Assembly (NCBI RefSeq): GCF_047511655.1
Contig: NC_133390.1
Coordinates: 163,592,583-163,656,582, forward strand
Direction: 5' to 3'
DNA from: Castor canadensis
Lineage: Eukaryota > Chordata > Mammalia > Rodentia > Castoridae
Length of the DNA: 64,000 nucleotides
The translations under genes and the position numbers were made by a program. Below the pieces are notes generated by a model. It worked only from the letters and a program-made list of their open reading frames with translations. It was not told the origin of the DNA and ran no database searches. Below are positions 55,601 to 64,000 of the stretch, piece by piece; the stretch's first letter is position 1, and every line of letters starts with the position of its first letter.

Positions 55601-56194
55601 TGAGTCGTAATAATCTTTTTTCCTAGGGCTTGGATTTTGAAGGGGGAATGAAAGACAGAAAGGGGAACAGGATGCCCAGCATGGCAGCTCTTGGTTCCTA
55701 AGATCCTAAGGCAGCCCCAGGGAACAGACAGCCCAGCCCAGGTAAAGAAGATGTTCTGCCAGACAAACCGCAGAAGCGTCTGGGGCTCTGCCATCGCCTG
55801 CCCTCTGTGAGCTTGTAGCAGCTTGTGTGGCTCTCTAGGATGACAGGATCAAGAACTGGCCCTCCACTCCCAAGCACTGGTGAGGAAGCTGCCCTGGGTG
55901 ACATAGGGATCCTCTCTCCAGGCCTGAAGTAATCCTGGCACAGGTCAATGGGCTGCGGTGGTGGATAGAAAAAGTTTCCCAATCGGCAGTCCCTGCAGGA
56001 TATTTCAGCACCATGACGAGCCTCTGTTCTAGGCTTTTCTTCATCTCTCTTCCAGAAGTAGGGCCTCTGAGCAGCTTATTGCCTTCCCTTTAAAAGTCAC
56101 TTTTGAAACAATGTCTCAGCAATATCCCAACAGAAGGTACTTGACTTGGTGGGAATCCCCAGTGCCTACAAAGGTGCTTGTGACGTAATGAAAA
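55601..56194. other. Unassigned stretch
   Basis: Overlapping reverse frames of 69-100 codons lack domains. No repeat is recognised. Confidence 0.4.
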
Positions 56195-56430
56195 TAGCAT
56201 TTACTGGTTGCTTACTGTGTGATGCGTAAGGTGCTGTGAACCCTAATCCATTATTGCCTCTAATGTTCACTACAACCCTAGGAAACAGGTCTTGTCACTC
56301 TCTGTTTACACACAAGGAAACTGAGGTTCAGAGAGGTGAAGTGGCTGCTCACGGTCACATTATTAAAATGTGGCAGAGACAGGATTGGACTGGAGTCTAT
56401 GGTCATACCTTTCCCACTATGATACTTTGT
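56195..56430 (-). repeat. MIR, near full length
   Basis: 'ttactggttgcttactgtgt', 'gttcactacaaccctaggaa', 'acacaaggaaactgaggttc', 'agagaggtgaagtggctgct' and 'gagacaggattggactggag' are reverse MIR in order. Confidence 0.9.
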
Positions 56431-56843
56431 TGTGCAAATGAACAAAAATGTGTGTGACCTTCAGGACACAATTTCACATCTTTGAGCCCCAGTTTCCTCA
56501 TTGTTTTTTCCAAACATCCATTTGGGAAAGAGGAAGAAAAAATGAGGCTCTGAAATCATGAACCTGAATACAATAGAAATACAAAGTGTGAGTTGTGTGT
56601 CTGGGTGTCTGAATGTGGGAGCTCCCCAGGCAGGTCTGTGCATGTGTGCACGTGCATTCACATGTGAACAGGCCTAGCATAGCTCATGATTATTTCCTCC
56701 CTTGAGAGCCCGGGTGAGGCACTGTGGGTCCAGGACCAGTATTGAGAACTCACTCATGACACCCACCTGCCCACCATCCTTATAAAGCTTGTTTCTGCCT
56801 CCCAGCTATGGGTTAAGCTGCTTGTAAGAGTGCATGCTTGACC
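56431..56843. other. Unassigned stretch
   Basis: A degenerate TG/CA run lies at about 56636-56662 (gtgcatgtgtgcacgtgcat). Nothing else is seen. Confidence 0.4.
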
Positions 56844-56858
56844 CTCACCCTGTCCCTT

Positions 56859-57590
56859 TTTTTTTCTTTTTTTTTTATTTTTATTTTTTTATTATTCGTA
56901 TGTGCATACAATGCTTAGGTTATTTCTCCCCCTGCCCCCACCCCCTCCCTTACCACCCACTCCACCCCCTCCCTCTCCCCCCCACCCCTTCAATACCCAG
57001 CAGAAACTATTTTGCCCTTATCTCTAATTTTCTTGAAGAGAGAGTATAAGCAATAATAGGAAGGAACAAGGGTTTTTGCTGGTTGAGATAAGGATAGCTA
57101 GACAGGGAGTTGACTCGCATTGCTTTCCTGTACGGGTGTGTTACCTTCTAGGTTAATTCTTTTTGATCTAACCTTTTCTCTAGTTCCTGGTCCCCTTTTC
57201 CTATTGGCCTCAGTTGCTTTTAAGGTATCTGCTTTAGTTTCTCTGTGTTGAGGGCAACAAATGCTAGCTAATTTTTTAGGTGTCTTACCTATCCTCATAT
57301 CTCCCTTGTGTGCTCTCGCTTTTATCTTGTGATCAAAATTCAATCCCCTTGTTGTGTTTTCCCTTGATCTAATGTCCATATACGAGGGAGAACATACGAT
57401 TTTTGGTCTTTTGGGCCAGGCTAACCTCACTCAGAATGATGTTCTCTAATTCCATCCATTTACCAGCAAATGATAACAGTTCGTTCTTCTTCATGGCTGC
57501 ATAAAATTCCATTGTGTATAGATATCACATTTTCTTGATCCATTTGTCAGTAGTGGGGCATCTTGGCTGTTTCCATAACTTGGTTATTGT
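56859..57590 (-). mobile_element. Young 5'-truncated L1 with perfect target-site duplication
   Basis: On this strand it starts with a T-rich run (the A tail), then the reverse 3' UTR with a C-rich tract at 56927-56989, and ends in ORF2. In reverse, 'ccaagttatggaaacagcca', 'gatgccccactactgacaaa' and 'caatggaattttatgcagcc' encode the ORF2 C-terminal region. A perfect 15-bp repeat CTCACCCTGTCCCTT flanks it (56844-56858 and 57591-57605), fixing both ends: 732 bp. The exact duplication and clean tail mark it as the youngest insertion recognisable here. A 110-codon reverse frame in the 3' UTR is incidental. Confidence 0.97.
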
Positions 57591-57605
57591 CTCACCCTGT
57601 CCCTT

Positions 57606-57838
57606 GAGATTGCCCTTAGGCTGGGTAAATCAGCCAGGTACAGCCCCCTAAGAAAAAGGAAGCTCAGACAATGTGGAGAGACAAAAGAGAAGGTACCTGG
57701 TTGGATGCATTTTACTCTTGCAATACCTAAGGAAATGCACTTGGCACAAAGGCACGGACTTTGGCTTTCTACACAGAGGGGGACCTCCATAAATATATAT
57801 CAAAAATATTAACAGCCCTGGAAAGCCAGTCTTATAGA
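57606..57838. other. Unassigned stretch
   Basis: This continues the pre-insertion sequence to the right of the L1. Nothing is recognised. Confidence 0.4.
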
Positions 57839-57839
57839 C

Positions 57840-57955
57840 CAACCCAGTTTCGTAAATGAGAGAACCGAAGTTCAGAAAGGTTAAATAACTTATACAGGGT
57901 CACACAGCATTGAAACAGCAAAGACAAAATCCTGACCAATTATATCCTACATCAT
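57840..57955 (-). repeat. MIR fragment
   Basis: 'gtttcgtaaatgagagaacc', 'gaagttcagaaaggttaaat' and 'aacttatacagggtcacaca' are the reverse MIR core. Confidence 0.8.
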
Positions 57956-58335
57956 AGCCTGTGTTATTTCACTGCATCCAATCTGGGGGCACCTAGTAAG
58001 GTTGTAGGTAAGACCTATGCACGAAACTACCTTGACCTGGAGCCTTAACCAGGCAGACTGAGCATAAATGCAGTGCCTCAGCCTAAGATGATGACTGAGA
58101 GAGGGTTGTCTCAGAGACCAGCTCAGCAAAGCTCAGACAAGCATGGTCCCCTCCACCTGCTGGGTTTCCTTGATTATAAACTGATCCTGCTCACCTCTTC
58201 CCTCAGGGTTGGCAGAGACTAGAAGAGTGTCCAGGTGGGGAGATCAGCACACACCAGTTTTAGATGGGAGAGGAAGGTCTACTGAACCGTGGGCAGCAGG
58301 CTGGAGAAAAGGCAGGGCCCCTTCCTAAAGGTGTG
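57956..58335. other. Unassigned stretch
   Basis: Nothing is recognised. Confidence 0.4.
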
Positions 58336-58339
58336 GCAA

Positions 58340-58820
58340 GGTCATTCTGCTAGTTTCTCCAACTTGGTGACTTGAAACAACAGAAACTGATGGTCTCACA
58401 GTTCAGAAACAAAGCCCACAATCAGCTCCACTGAGCCAATATCAAGGTGCTGGCAAGGTCATGCTTCCTCTAGGTCTCTGGAGGAAAAACCAGTCCTTGC
58501 CTCATCTTCCAGCTCCTGGGAGCCGCTGCTTTCCTGGATTTCAGTGGACTTGCTTTAATCTCTGCCTGCATGGTAAATTGCTTCTCCCCTCTGTCTGTGT
58601 ATCTTCTCTCTGTGTGTGGCAAAGTCTCCCTCTGCCTCCCTCTTAGAAGGAGGCAGATGATGGTGTTTAGGGCCCATCCAGATAATCCAGGATCATCTCC
58701 TCGTCTCCAAATCCTGAGTTTAATCACATCTGCAGAGACTCTTTTTCAAAAAGAAAACAAAAATAATATTTACAGGTTTCAGGGATTAAGACCAGATATT
58801 TTTGGAGGTAATTTTTCAGC
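58340..58820 (-). mobile_element. MLT1-type MaLR LTR
   Basis: 'ggtgacttgaaacaacagaa', 'tctcacagttcagaaacaaa', 'gggcccatccagataatcca', 'ggatcatctcctcgtctcca', 'gtttaatcacatctgcagag' and 'tttcagggattaagaccaga' follow the reverse complement of MLT1. It is a solo LTR. Confidence 0.85.
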
Positions 58821-58839
58821 CGGGCATGCCATCTAAATA

Positions 58840-58930
58840 CACACTTACTTTATCCTGTTGGTAATGGGGAGCCATTGAAAGGTTCCAAGTGGCAGAATGA
58901 CAAGATGAAATTTAGTTTCCAAAACAAATG
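58840..58930 (-). mobile_element. L2 fragment
   Basis: 'taatggggagccattgaaag' and 'gcagaatgacaagatgaaat' match the reverse L2 phrase 'gatggggagccactgaagg…gagtgacatgatctga'. Confidence 0.65.
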
Positions 58931-59103
58931 TGGGCTCTCTCTCACATTCTAAGGCAAGTTCTGTTCAAGACTTGTAAAATGTCCTGGAGACTTACAGTCT
59001 TTGGTCACTTCTACTTCCATGTTCCCTGCATTGACTTTCTCACTTACGTGTGATCTCCTACTCAAATGCAGAATTAAATCCTTCCTTAATCTTTATCCAA
59101 AAA

Positions 59104-59178
59104 AGACTCAAGTGGTAGAGCACTTGCCTAGCAAGCATGAACCCTGGGTACAATCTGCAGTGCTGGAAAAAAAAAAAC
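59104..59178 (+). mobile_element. ID-like SINE
   Basis: 'agactcaagtggtagagcac' and 'ttgcctagcaagcatgaacc' with 'tgggtacaatctgcagtgct' and an A-run form an ID-like body lacking its 5' few bases. Confidence 0.88.
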
Positions 59179-60180
59179 TGATCACACCAAACAGGTGTAT
59201 GTTCATGGTTTTACTGAAGGTTTGAAGTGCCAGAAGGCATTGGCATCACAGATCACAAACGATTTTCAACTAAGTATTAAAGACCTTGTTTTCATACATC
59301 CTTAAGCCACCCTGACCACCAGTCACCTGTGGATGGCCACCTTCTCAGACTCCATTATTCCACCCTGTACCCTGCTTTGCTCCACCCCCTTGCCACTTCC
59401 GCCTCAGCTCTACCACATCCCCATCATCTCATAGTGATCAAGGCTAAGCAGACAAGTGTGTCTTACCCTTTCCAGGTGAGCTATTATTTTTCCTAAGCAG
59501 GAGAAACTCCCTGCCCAAGAGGAACCCTAAAACCAGCAGTTAAAGTCAGATATTTTCCTACCATTGCTGTGTGTGTGTGTGTAGCTATGTCACACTGAAA
59601 TACATTTATAAGGATATCACATTTGTAAACACAAACACTCACATGCCCCAAAGATCACAGCTCAGTTCCAACTTGAGAGAAGCGTGTTCAAATGTCATCA
59701 CCAGGACCAAGCAACCTGTCTGGCTGGAGATGTGGTTAGCAGTGGGTAATTAGCACTCACCAGGATGGTCATGCCCAGTGTCCCCTTGTGAATCCCAACA
59801 GACTGCCTCACAGCAAGAGGCTCTGCTTTGGTGTAATTACCTCTTCCTTACACACCAGTTGCCCCACTGTGATGTCAGCCCCTCCACATTGTTTATTTTA
59901 ATTAAAACAGAAATTGCAGGTCTTAGGTGCTTGTAATTACAGCCCATGAACTAAATTGACTGAGGCCCCTAATTAACCTGAAACACATCTACCTGGCTGG
60001 AGGTGTAAGTTTGGACTTGACTGGTGTAAGAGACTGTGTCGGCATTGAGAACCAGGGCAGGACAGGTAGAGACCAGAACAAGAAACTCCCCCTCGAAAAT
60101 CAGCCACACAGTGGTCTGTATCCTTCAACCACATTGAGTTCACCTTCATTTTCAAATGTACCAAATGCACAGGACACACT
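59179..60180. other. Unassigned unique stretch
   Basis: No repeat is recognised over about 1 kb except a short GT run (59568-59581). Positions 59860-59990 are a candidate conserved block (separate entry). Confidence 0.45.
59860..59990. promoter_or_regulatory. Candidate conserved noncoding element (unproven)
   Basis: 'cactgtgatgtcagcccctc', 'attgtttattttaattaaaa', 'ggtgcttgtaattacagccc' and 'aggcccctaattaacctgaa' hold a forkhead-like site (TTGTTTA) and three homeodomain-type sites (TTAATTAAA, TAATTAC, CTAATTAA) in 130 bases of non-repetitive DNA. The regulatory role is inference. Confidence 0.25.
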
Positions 60181-60344
60181 TAACAAAAATGTACTGATAG
60201 CATCTAAAAATCAATTAATGTAATAAAAATCCATGGAATAAAAAACAAACAATAAATTTTGAACCACATGATCACCTCAATAGGTGCATTAAAAACATTT
60301 GACAAAATTAAATACTTCTTTGTGATTAGGGGGGAAAAAAACTC

Positions 60345-60638
60345 AACAGACCAGGCACAGTGTCTCACACTTGTAATCTCAGGCAGAGATCAGGAAGATC
60401 ATGGTTTGAGGCCAGCCAAGGCAAAAAGTTAGCAAGACCCCATTTCTACCAATAAAAAGCTGGGTGGGAAGATAAGTAGGATGATGACTCCAAGCCTCAA
60501 GGCATAAACACGAGACCCTATTTCCAAAAATTCAAAAGGGCCAAAGGCATAGCTCACATGGTAGAACATCTGCTTAGCAAGTATGAGGCCCTGAGTTCAA
60601 ACCCCAATACCACACACACACACACAAAAAAAAAAAAA
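60345..60638 (+). mobile_element. Full-length composite SINE nested in L1
   Basis: The first monomer starts 'accaggcacagtgtctcaca'. The second is shortened ('gctgggtgggaagataagta'). The ID-like unit contains 'gccaaaggcatagctcacat', 'gcttagcaagtatgaggccc' and 'gagttcaaaccccaatacca', then a (CA)n/A tail. 'CTCAACA' flanks both sides (before 60345 and after the tail at about 60644) as a short target-site duplication. Confidence 0.9.
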
Positions 60639-62316
60639 TCACACTCAACAAACTAGAGATGGACAGGAACTTGCTCAATCTGGTAAAGGGCACCTGTGAA
60701 AAGCCCCGCAGCTAGTACCATGCTCCATGGTGAGGGACTGGATGCTTTCTCCCCAAGATCAGGAGCACAGTAAGGATGTCTACCTTCATCACTGCTGTTC
60801 AACATTGTCCTGAAGGTTCTAGCCAAGGCAATTAGAAAAGGGAAAAGAAATAAAGACATTCATATCACAAAGATATGTCTAGATGACATGATTTATGCAT
60901 AGAAAATACTGAGTCCACATTAAAAAAAAACTAAAACTAATAAGCAAGTTATTTAGCAAGGTTTCAGGATACAAGATCAATATACAAAAAATAAATTCTA
61001 TTTTATTCCTCCACACTTTCAATGAATAATCTAAAAATGAAATCAATGGAACAATTCTATATATAATAGCAAAAAAATAGCGAGCCACTTAGGAATAAAC
61101 TAAACAAAAGAATTGCAAAACTCATACTCTGAAAACTACAAAGCATTGTTAAAAGAAATGAAAGGGGACACACAAAGTTGGGAAAACATCCCATTTCATG
61201 GATTGGGAGACTTAACACTGTCAATGCAGCAATATTCCTGAAGCTGATTGACAAATTCAGTACAATCGCTATCGGAATCCCAGATGGTTTCTTTGTAGAA
61301 ATTGAAAAAACTCAGTGGAAAATTCCTGTGTGATTGCAAAGGCTCCAGAACAGCCAAATCAGCCTTGAAGAAAACAAAGTTGGAGGACTCCACTTCCTAC
61401 TTGCAAACTTACTACAAAACAACAGTAATCAAGACAGAGTGGTAGCACCACAAGAATAGACATTATGGACCGACAGAACAGAATTGAGAGTGGAGAAAGC
61501 AACCCATGGATCTGTGGTCAACCGATTTTGGGCAAAAGTGCCAAAACCACTCAATGGAGTAAGAATCATCTGTTCAACAAATAATGCTGGGATGGACAAT
61601 TGCATAGCCACATGCAAAGGAATGCAGAGGGACCCTTACTTTATACCATGTACAAAAATTAACTTGGAATAGATCTAAGGCCTGAATACAGGTGCTAAAA
61701 GTATAAAAATTAAAAATAGGAATAAATCTTCATTAACTATAAGTTTCTAATGATATCTTAGAATTGGCATCAAAAGTGCAAACAGCAAATGAAAAATATG
61801 GATAAATTGATTTCATCAAAATTAAGAACTTATGTGCCTCAAAAGACACTACCAAGAAAGTGAAGACAATCAAGATGGAAGAAAATGTTTGCAAATCATC
61901 TATCTAGAACTACAACAAGTAAAGAACTCTTACAACCTAACAATAAATGGACACATAATGCAATTAAAGTGATCAATGGCTCGAAAATGAGGCTTTCTCC
62001 AAAGAAAATAGGCGAATGATCAATAAAAACATGAAGAGATGCCCAAACCATTGCTCGTCAGGGAAATACAAATCAAAACCACACTGAGATGGCACTTCCC
62101 ACCCACAAGGGTAGCCTAGATGTCAACAAGTCAGGAAATAGCAAAAGGGCAGTCTGGAGCTGTGGAGTAGTTGGAACCCTCATACACTGCAAGACGTGGG
62201 AGGAATAAAGGTACCATTCAGAAAGCAGCCTGAAATTTCCTCAAAAAGTTAAACACAGAGCTACCATCTGACTCAGCCAGTCCACTTCTAGGTAGGTAAC
62301 CAAGAGAAATGAATAT

Positions 62317-62622
62317 GATAGCCACGCCCCTTTATCATGGGGCACGTTTCAAGACATTCCAAGGCTGCCAGAAGCCATGGGTTGCATCAAGCCTTACATA
62401 TATTGTGTTTCCCCGTGCCTGCATATTTCTAATAATGTTAATTTATAAATCAGACACAGTAAGAGATTAACAACAATAATTACAGAATAATAACATACTA
62501 TAATACAAATTGTTTAAAACCTATGAATTGTGTATTTCTGGAAGTATTTTGGACCATAGTTGACTGCTGCCAACTGAAACCACACAAAACAAAAGCAGGG
62601 GTAAGGGCAGTTACTGTACATA
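62317..62622 (+). mobile_element. Tigger-type (TcMar) element nested in L1
   Basis: 'cccctttatcatggggcacg', 'tttcaagacattccaaggct', 'gacacagtaagagattaaca', 'caacaataattacagaataa', 'agttgactgctgccaactga' and a right end 'gtaagggcagttactgta' follow a common non-autonomous mariner/Tigger element, including related terminal sequences in inverse order (cccctttat… / …ggtaagggc). The L1 reads on at 62623. Confidence 0.75.
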
Positions 62623-63025
62623 TGTCATAGAAAATACATTTACACACATGTTTATAGCAAAATTATAATAGTCAAAAGTTAGAAACAGCCCAAATATTCA
62701 TCAACTGATGATGGATAAGCAAATGCTATTTCCATACAATGGAATATTATTCAGCTACAAAAAATGAATGAAATAATGCTATATGCTACATCTTAGGTGA
62801 ACATTGCAAACATTAAGTGAAAAAGTTAATCACAAAATACCACATATTATATAATTCTATTTGTATATAATGGCCAAATTAGGCAAATCTATATAGAGAG
62901 GAAGTAGATTAGTATTTGCATAGGGAAAAGTCCAGAGTCTTTTTGAGGTAGTGAAAATATTCTAGAATTTATGAAGATGACTGAATAGATCTGTGAATGT
63001 ACTAATGACCATTGAGTTGTATACA

Positions 63026-63380
63026 GATGCTCTTCAATTTACAGTGGGATTACAGCTTGGTAAATCCATCACAACCTGAAAGTAACATGACGAAAAAGCA
63101 CCTAATACTCCTAACCCACCCAACATCCCAGCCAAGTGACATCATATCTATAAAGCATCATCTCCTCTGGCTATTGCAGAGCTGACTGTGAGCAAAGGTC
63201 CACAGCCACAGCCCAGCATCACAAGAGACTTTCTTACTACACAACGCTAGCCTGGGAAAAGAACAAAAGTCAAAACTTCAAGTATGTTTTCTTCTGAATG
63301 CATGTCACTTGCACAACATTATAAAATGCGGGGGGTGGGGAGGACTGTAATCCAAACCCTGCTAAGTCAAGAATTGTTGG
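63026..63380 (+). mobile_element. Tigger-type (TcMar) element
   Basis: 'acagatgctcttcaatttac', 'agtgggattacagcttggta', 'ctgaaagtaacatgacgaaa', 'tcacaagagactttcttact', 'acaacgctagcctgggaaaa' and 'tgcatgtcacttgcacaaca' follow a second non-autonomous Tigger family. It directly abuts the L1 3' end. An 85-codon frame (63284-63541) starts inside it and is not a gene. Confidence 0.75.
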
Positions 63381-64000
63381 TGCAGTGCTTTAAATGGGTG
63401 AATTGTATCTCCATGAAGCTGTTTTTAAAAGTGTTCCAAATACCTACATGTGCCAGACACTATATAATAGATGCTGAACTAAAAAGCACATTCAACTCAG
63501 TAACTGAAGTCTCTTCTGTTTTTAAAATTCTTCTTCTTTGATTTTTATAAAATTAAGGGGAAAAAACATGAGGAAGAAGTCATCCATAATCTTATCACCA
63601 GTAAGAGGTGCTATTTATATTTTAGGAGCATTTTCTCTGTGTTTTGCATTCAAAAACTCTTTAATGTATAAGGTACCAGTTCAAATATCTTTAAAGATAT
63701 TCATATAACAAACCCCCATGCTTACCAACCTAAGGAATAAAATAATACCAGTAGAGTGAAACACCACCAATGTGTGTAATTATCCTGGGGAAATAATCAG
63801 AAATTATTAAATACATGTGAAAACACTCTCCACCACATTACACTCATCAGTGAAACCAAATATAACCTAACTATCTCAGAAAAGTTTAGGGGCTTTTTAT
63901 CTTTGTAAGTGTTAAAAAATGTGTCTTTCATTCGTGATTTAATATTTCACTAATAATGAAAGATTTTTATATAGTTACTGTCTTGATGCTTCAGCAGCCA
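63381..64000. other. Unassigned right edge
   Basis: 'gaagtcatccataatcttat' with 'caccagtaagaggtgctatt' near 63577 hints at another old mammalian repeat, which I cannot name. AT-rich; no gene is recognised. Confidence 0.4.

Larger units (their letters stand above)
60185..63026 (+). mobile_element. Old L1 with nested SINE and nested Tigger
   Basis: ORF2 is entered around the segment coding near 'atgatcacctcaataggtgc' and 'aaaacatttgacaaaattaa'. After a SINE it continues 'gttctagccaaggcaattag', 'tttcaggatacaagatcaat', 'aggaataaactaaacaaaag' and 'ttgggagacttaacactgtc'. Later come 'catgtacaaaaattaacttg', 'cattgctcgtcagggaaata', 'acagagctaccatctgactc' and, after a DNA transposon, 'tacaatggaatattattcag'. 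The 3' UTR follows. Numerous stops. The insertions are older or younger relative to it as listed separately. Confidence 0.9.

Noticed and set aside
57098-57430. 110-codon basic reverse-strand frame
   Set aside because: It lies entirely in the 3' UTR and end of a truncated L1, outside the normal ORF2 frame.
63284-63541. 85-codon forward frame near the right edge
   Set aside because: It starts within a Tigger-type element and has no coding features.

Overview
This window is mammalian nuclear DNA with no protein-coding gene that I can support. It looks like intergenic or intronic sequence. Several things point to a rodent: a classic B1 monomer (12.51-12.64 kb), ID-type tRNA-derived SINEs, and a composite SINE built from one or two 7SL/B1-like units followed by an ID-like unit. 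That composite, with its 'CCTGAGTTCAAAYCCCAATACC' tail and short-tailed ID copies, resembles what I recall from castorimorph rodents (beaver and kangaroo-rat relatives), so Castorimorpha is my best guess rather than a demonstrated assignment. Very old repeats (MIR, L2, MLT1-type LTRs, hAT and Tigger DNA transposons) remain easy to read, which suggests a slowly evolving rodent lineage and argues against mouse or rat.

Layout. 0-10 kb: mostly unassigned unique sequence with a MaLR LTR (2.5 kb), an old L1 3' end (3.3 kb) and scattered MIR/L2. 10-17.3 kb: MLT1 LTR, a 200-bp polypurine tract, a CA microsatellite inside a reverse-strand L1, a tight SINE cluster (12.19-13.08 kb), and two copies of one hAT-type element in opposite orientation (13.5 and 17.0 kb). 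17.3-24.6 kb: mainly unassigned, with L2, MIR and another SINE pair. 24.65-25.0 kb: a broken, reverse-strand GAPDH processed pseudogene fragment next to a 1.6-kb forward L1. 26.6-36.4 kb: SINE, MIR, an LTR and three long L2 copies, plus an hAT element nested in a MIR. 36.5-39.0 kb: the best preserved L1, still showing the reverse-transcriptase FADD motif but broken by stops and a frameshift. 39-50 kb: MIR, MLT1, a twin-primed (internally inverted) L1 tail, an LTR and L2. 50.2-52.1 kb: another old L1. 52.3-52.9 kb: the longest open frame in the window and a candidate cryptic exon. 53-60 kb: L2, MIR, B1, a young L1 insertion with a perfect 15-bp target duplication, and an MLT1 LTR. 60.2-63.4 kb: an old L1 carrying a nested SINE and a nested Tigger-type element, followed by a second Tigger-type element.

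Nothing here forms an operon, a defence cassette or another coordinated gene system, and I found no previously undescribed system. The interest lies in the insertion history (nested, twin-primed and duplicated elements), a few hairpins and non-B-DNA tracts, one candidate exon, and several unique stretches that deserve a conservation check. Repeat family names come from recognition by eye, not from a library search; boundaries are usually good to about 10-30 bases unless a target-site duplication fixes them.
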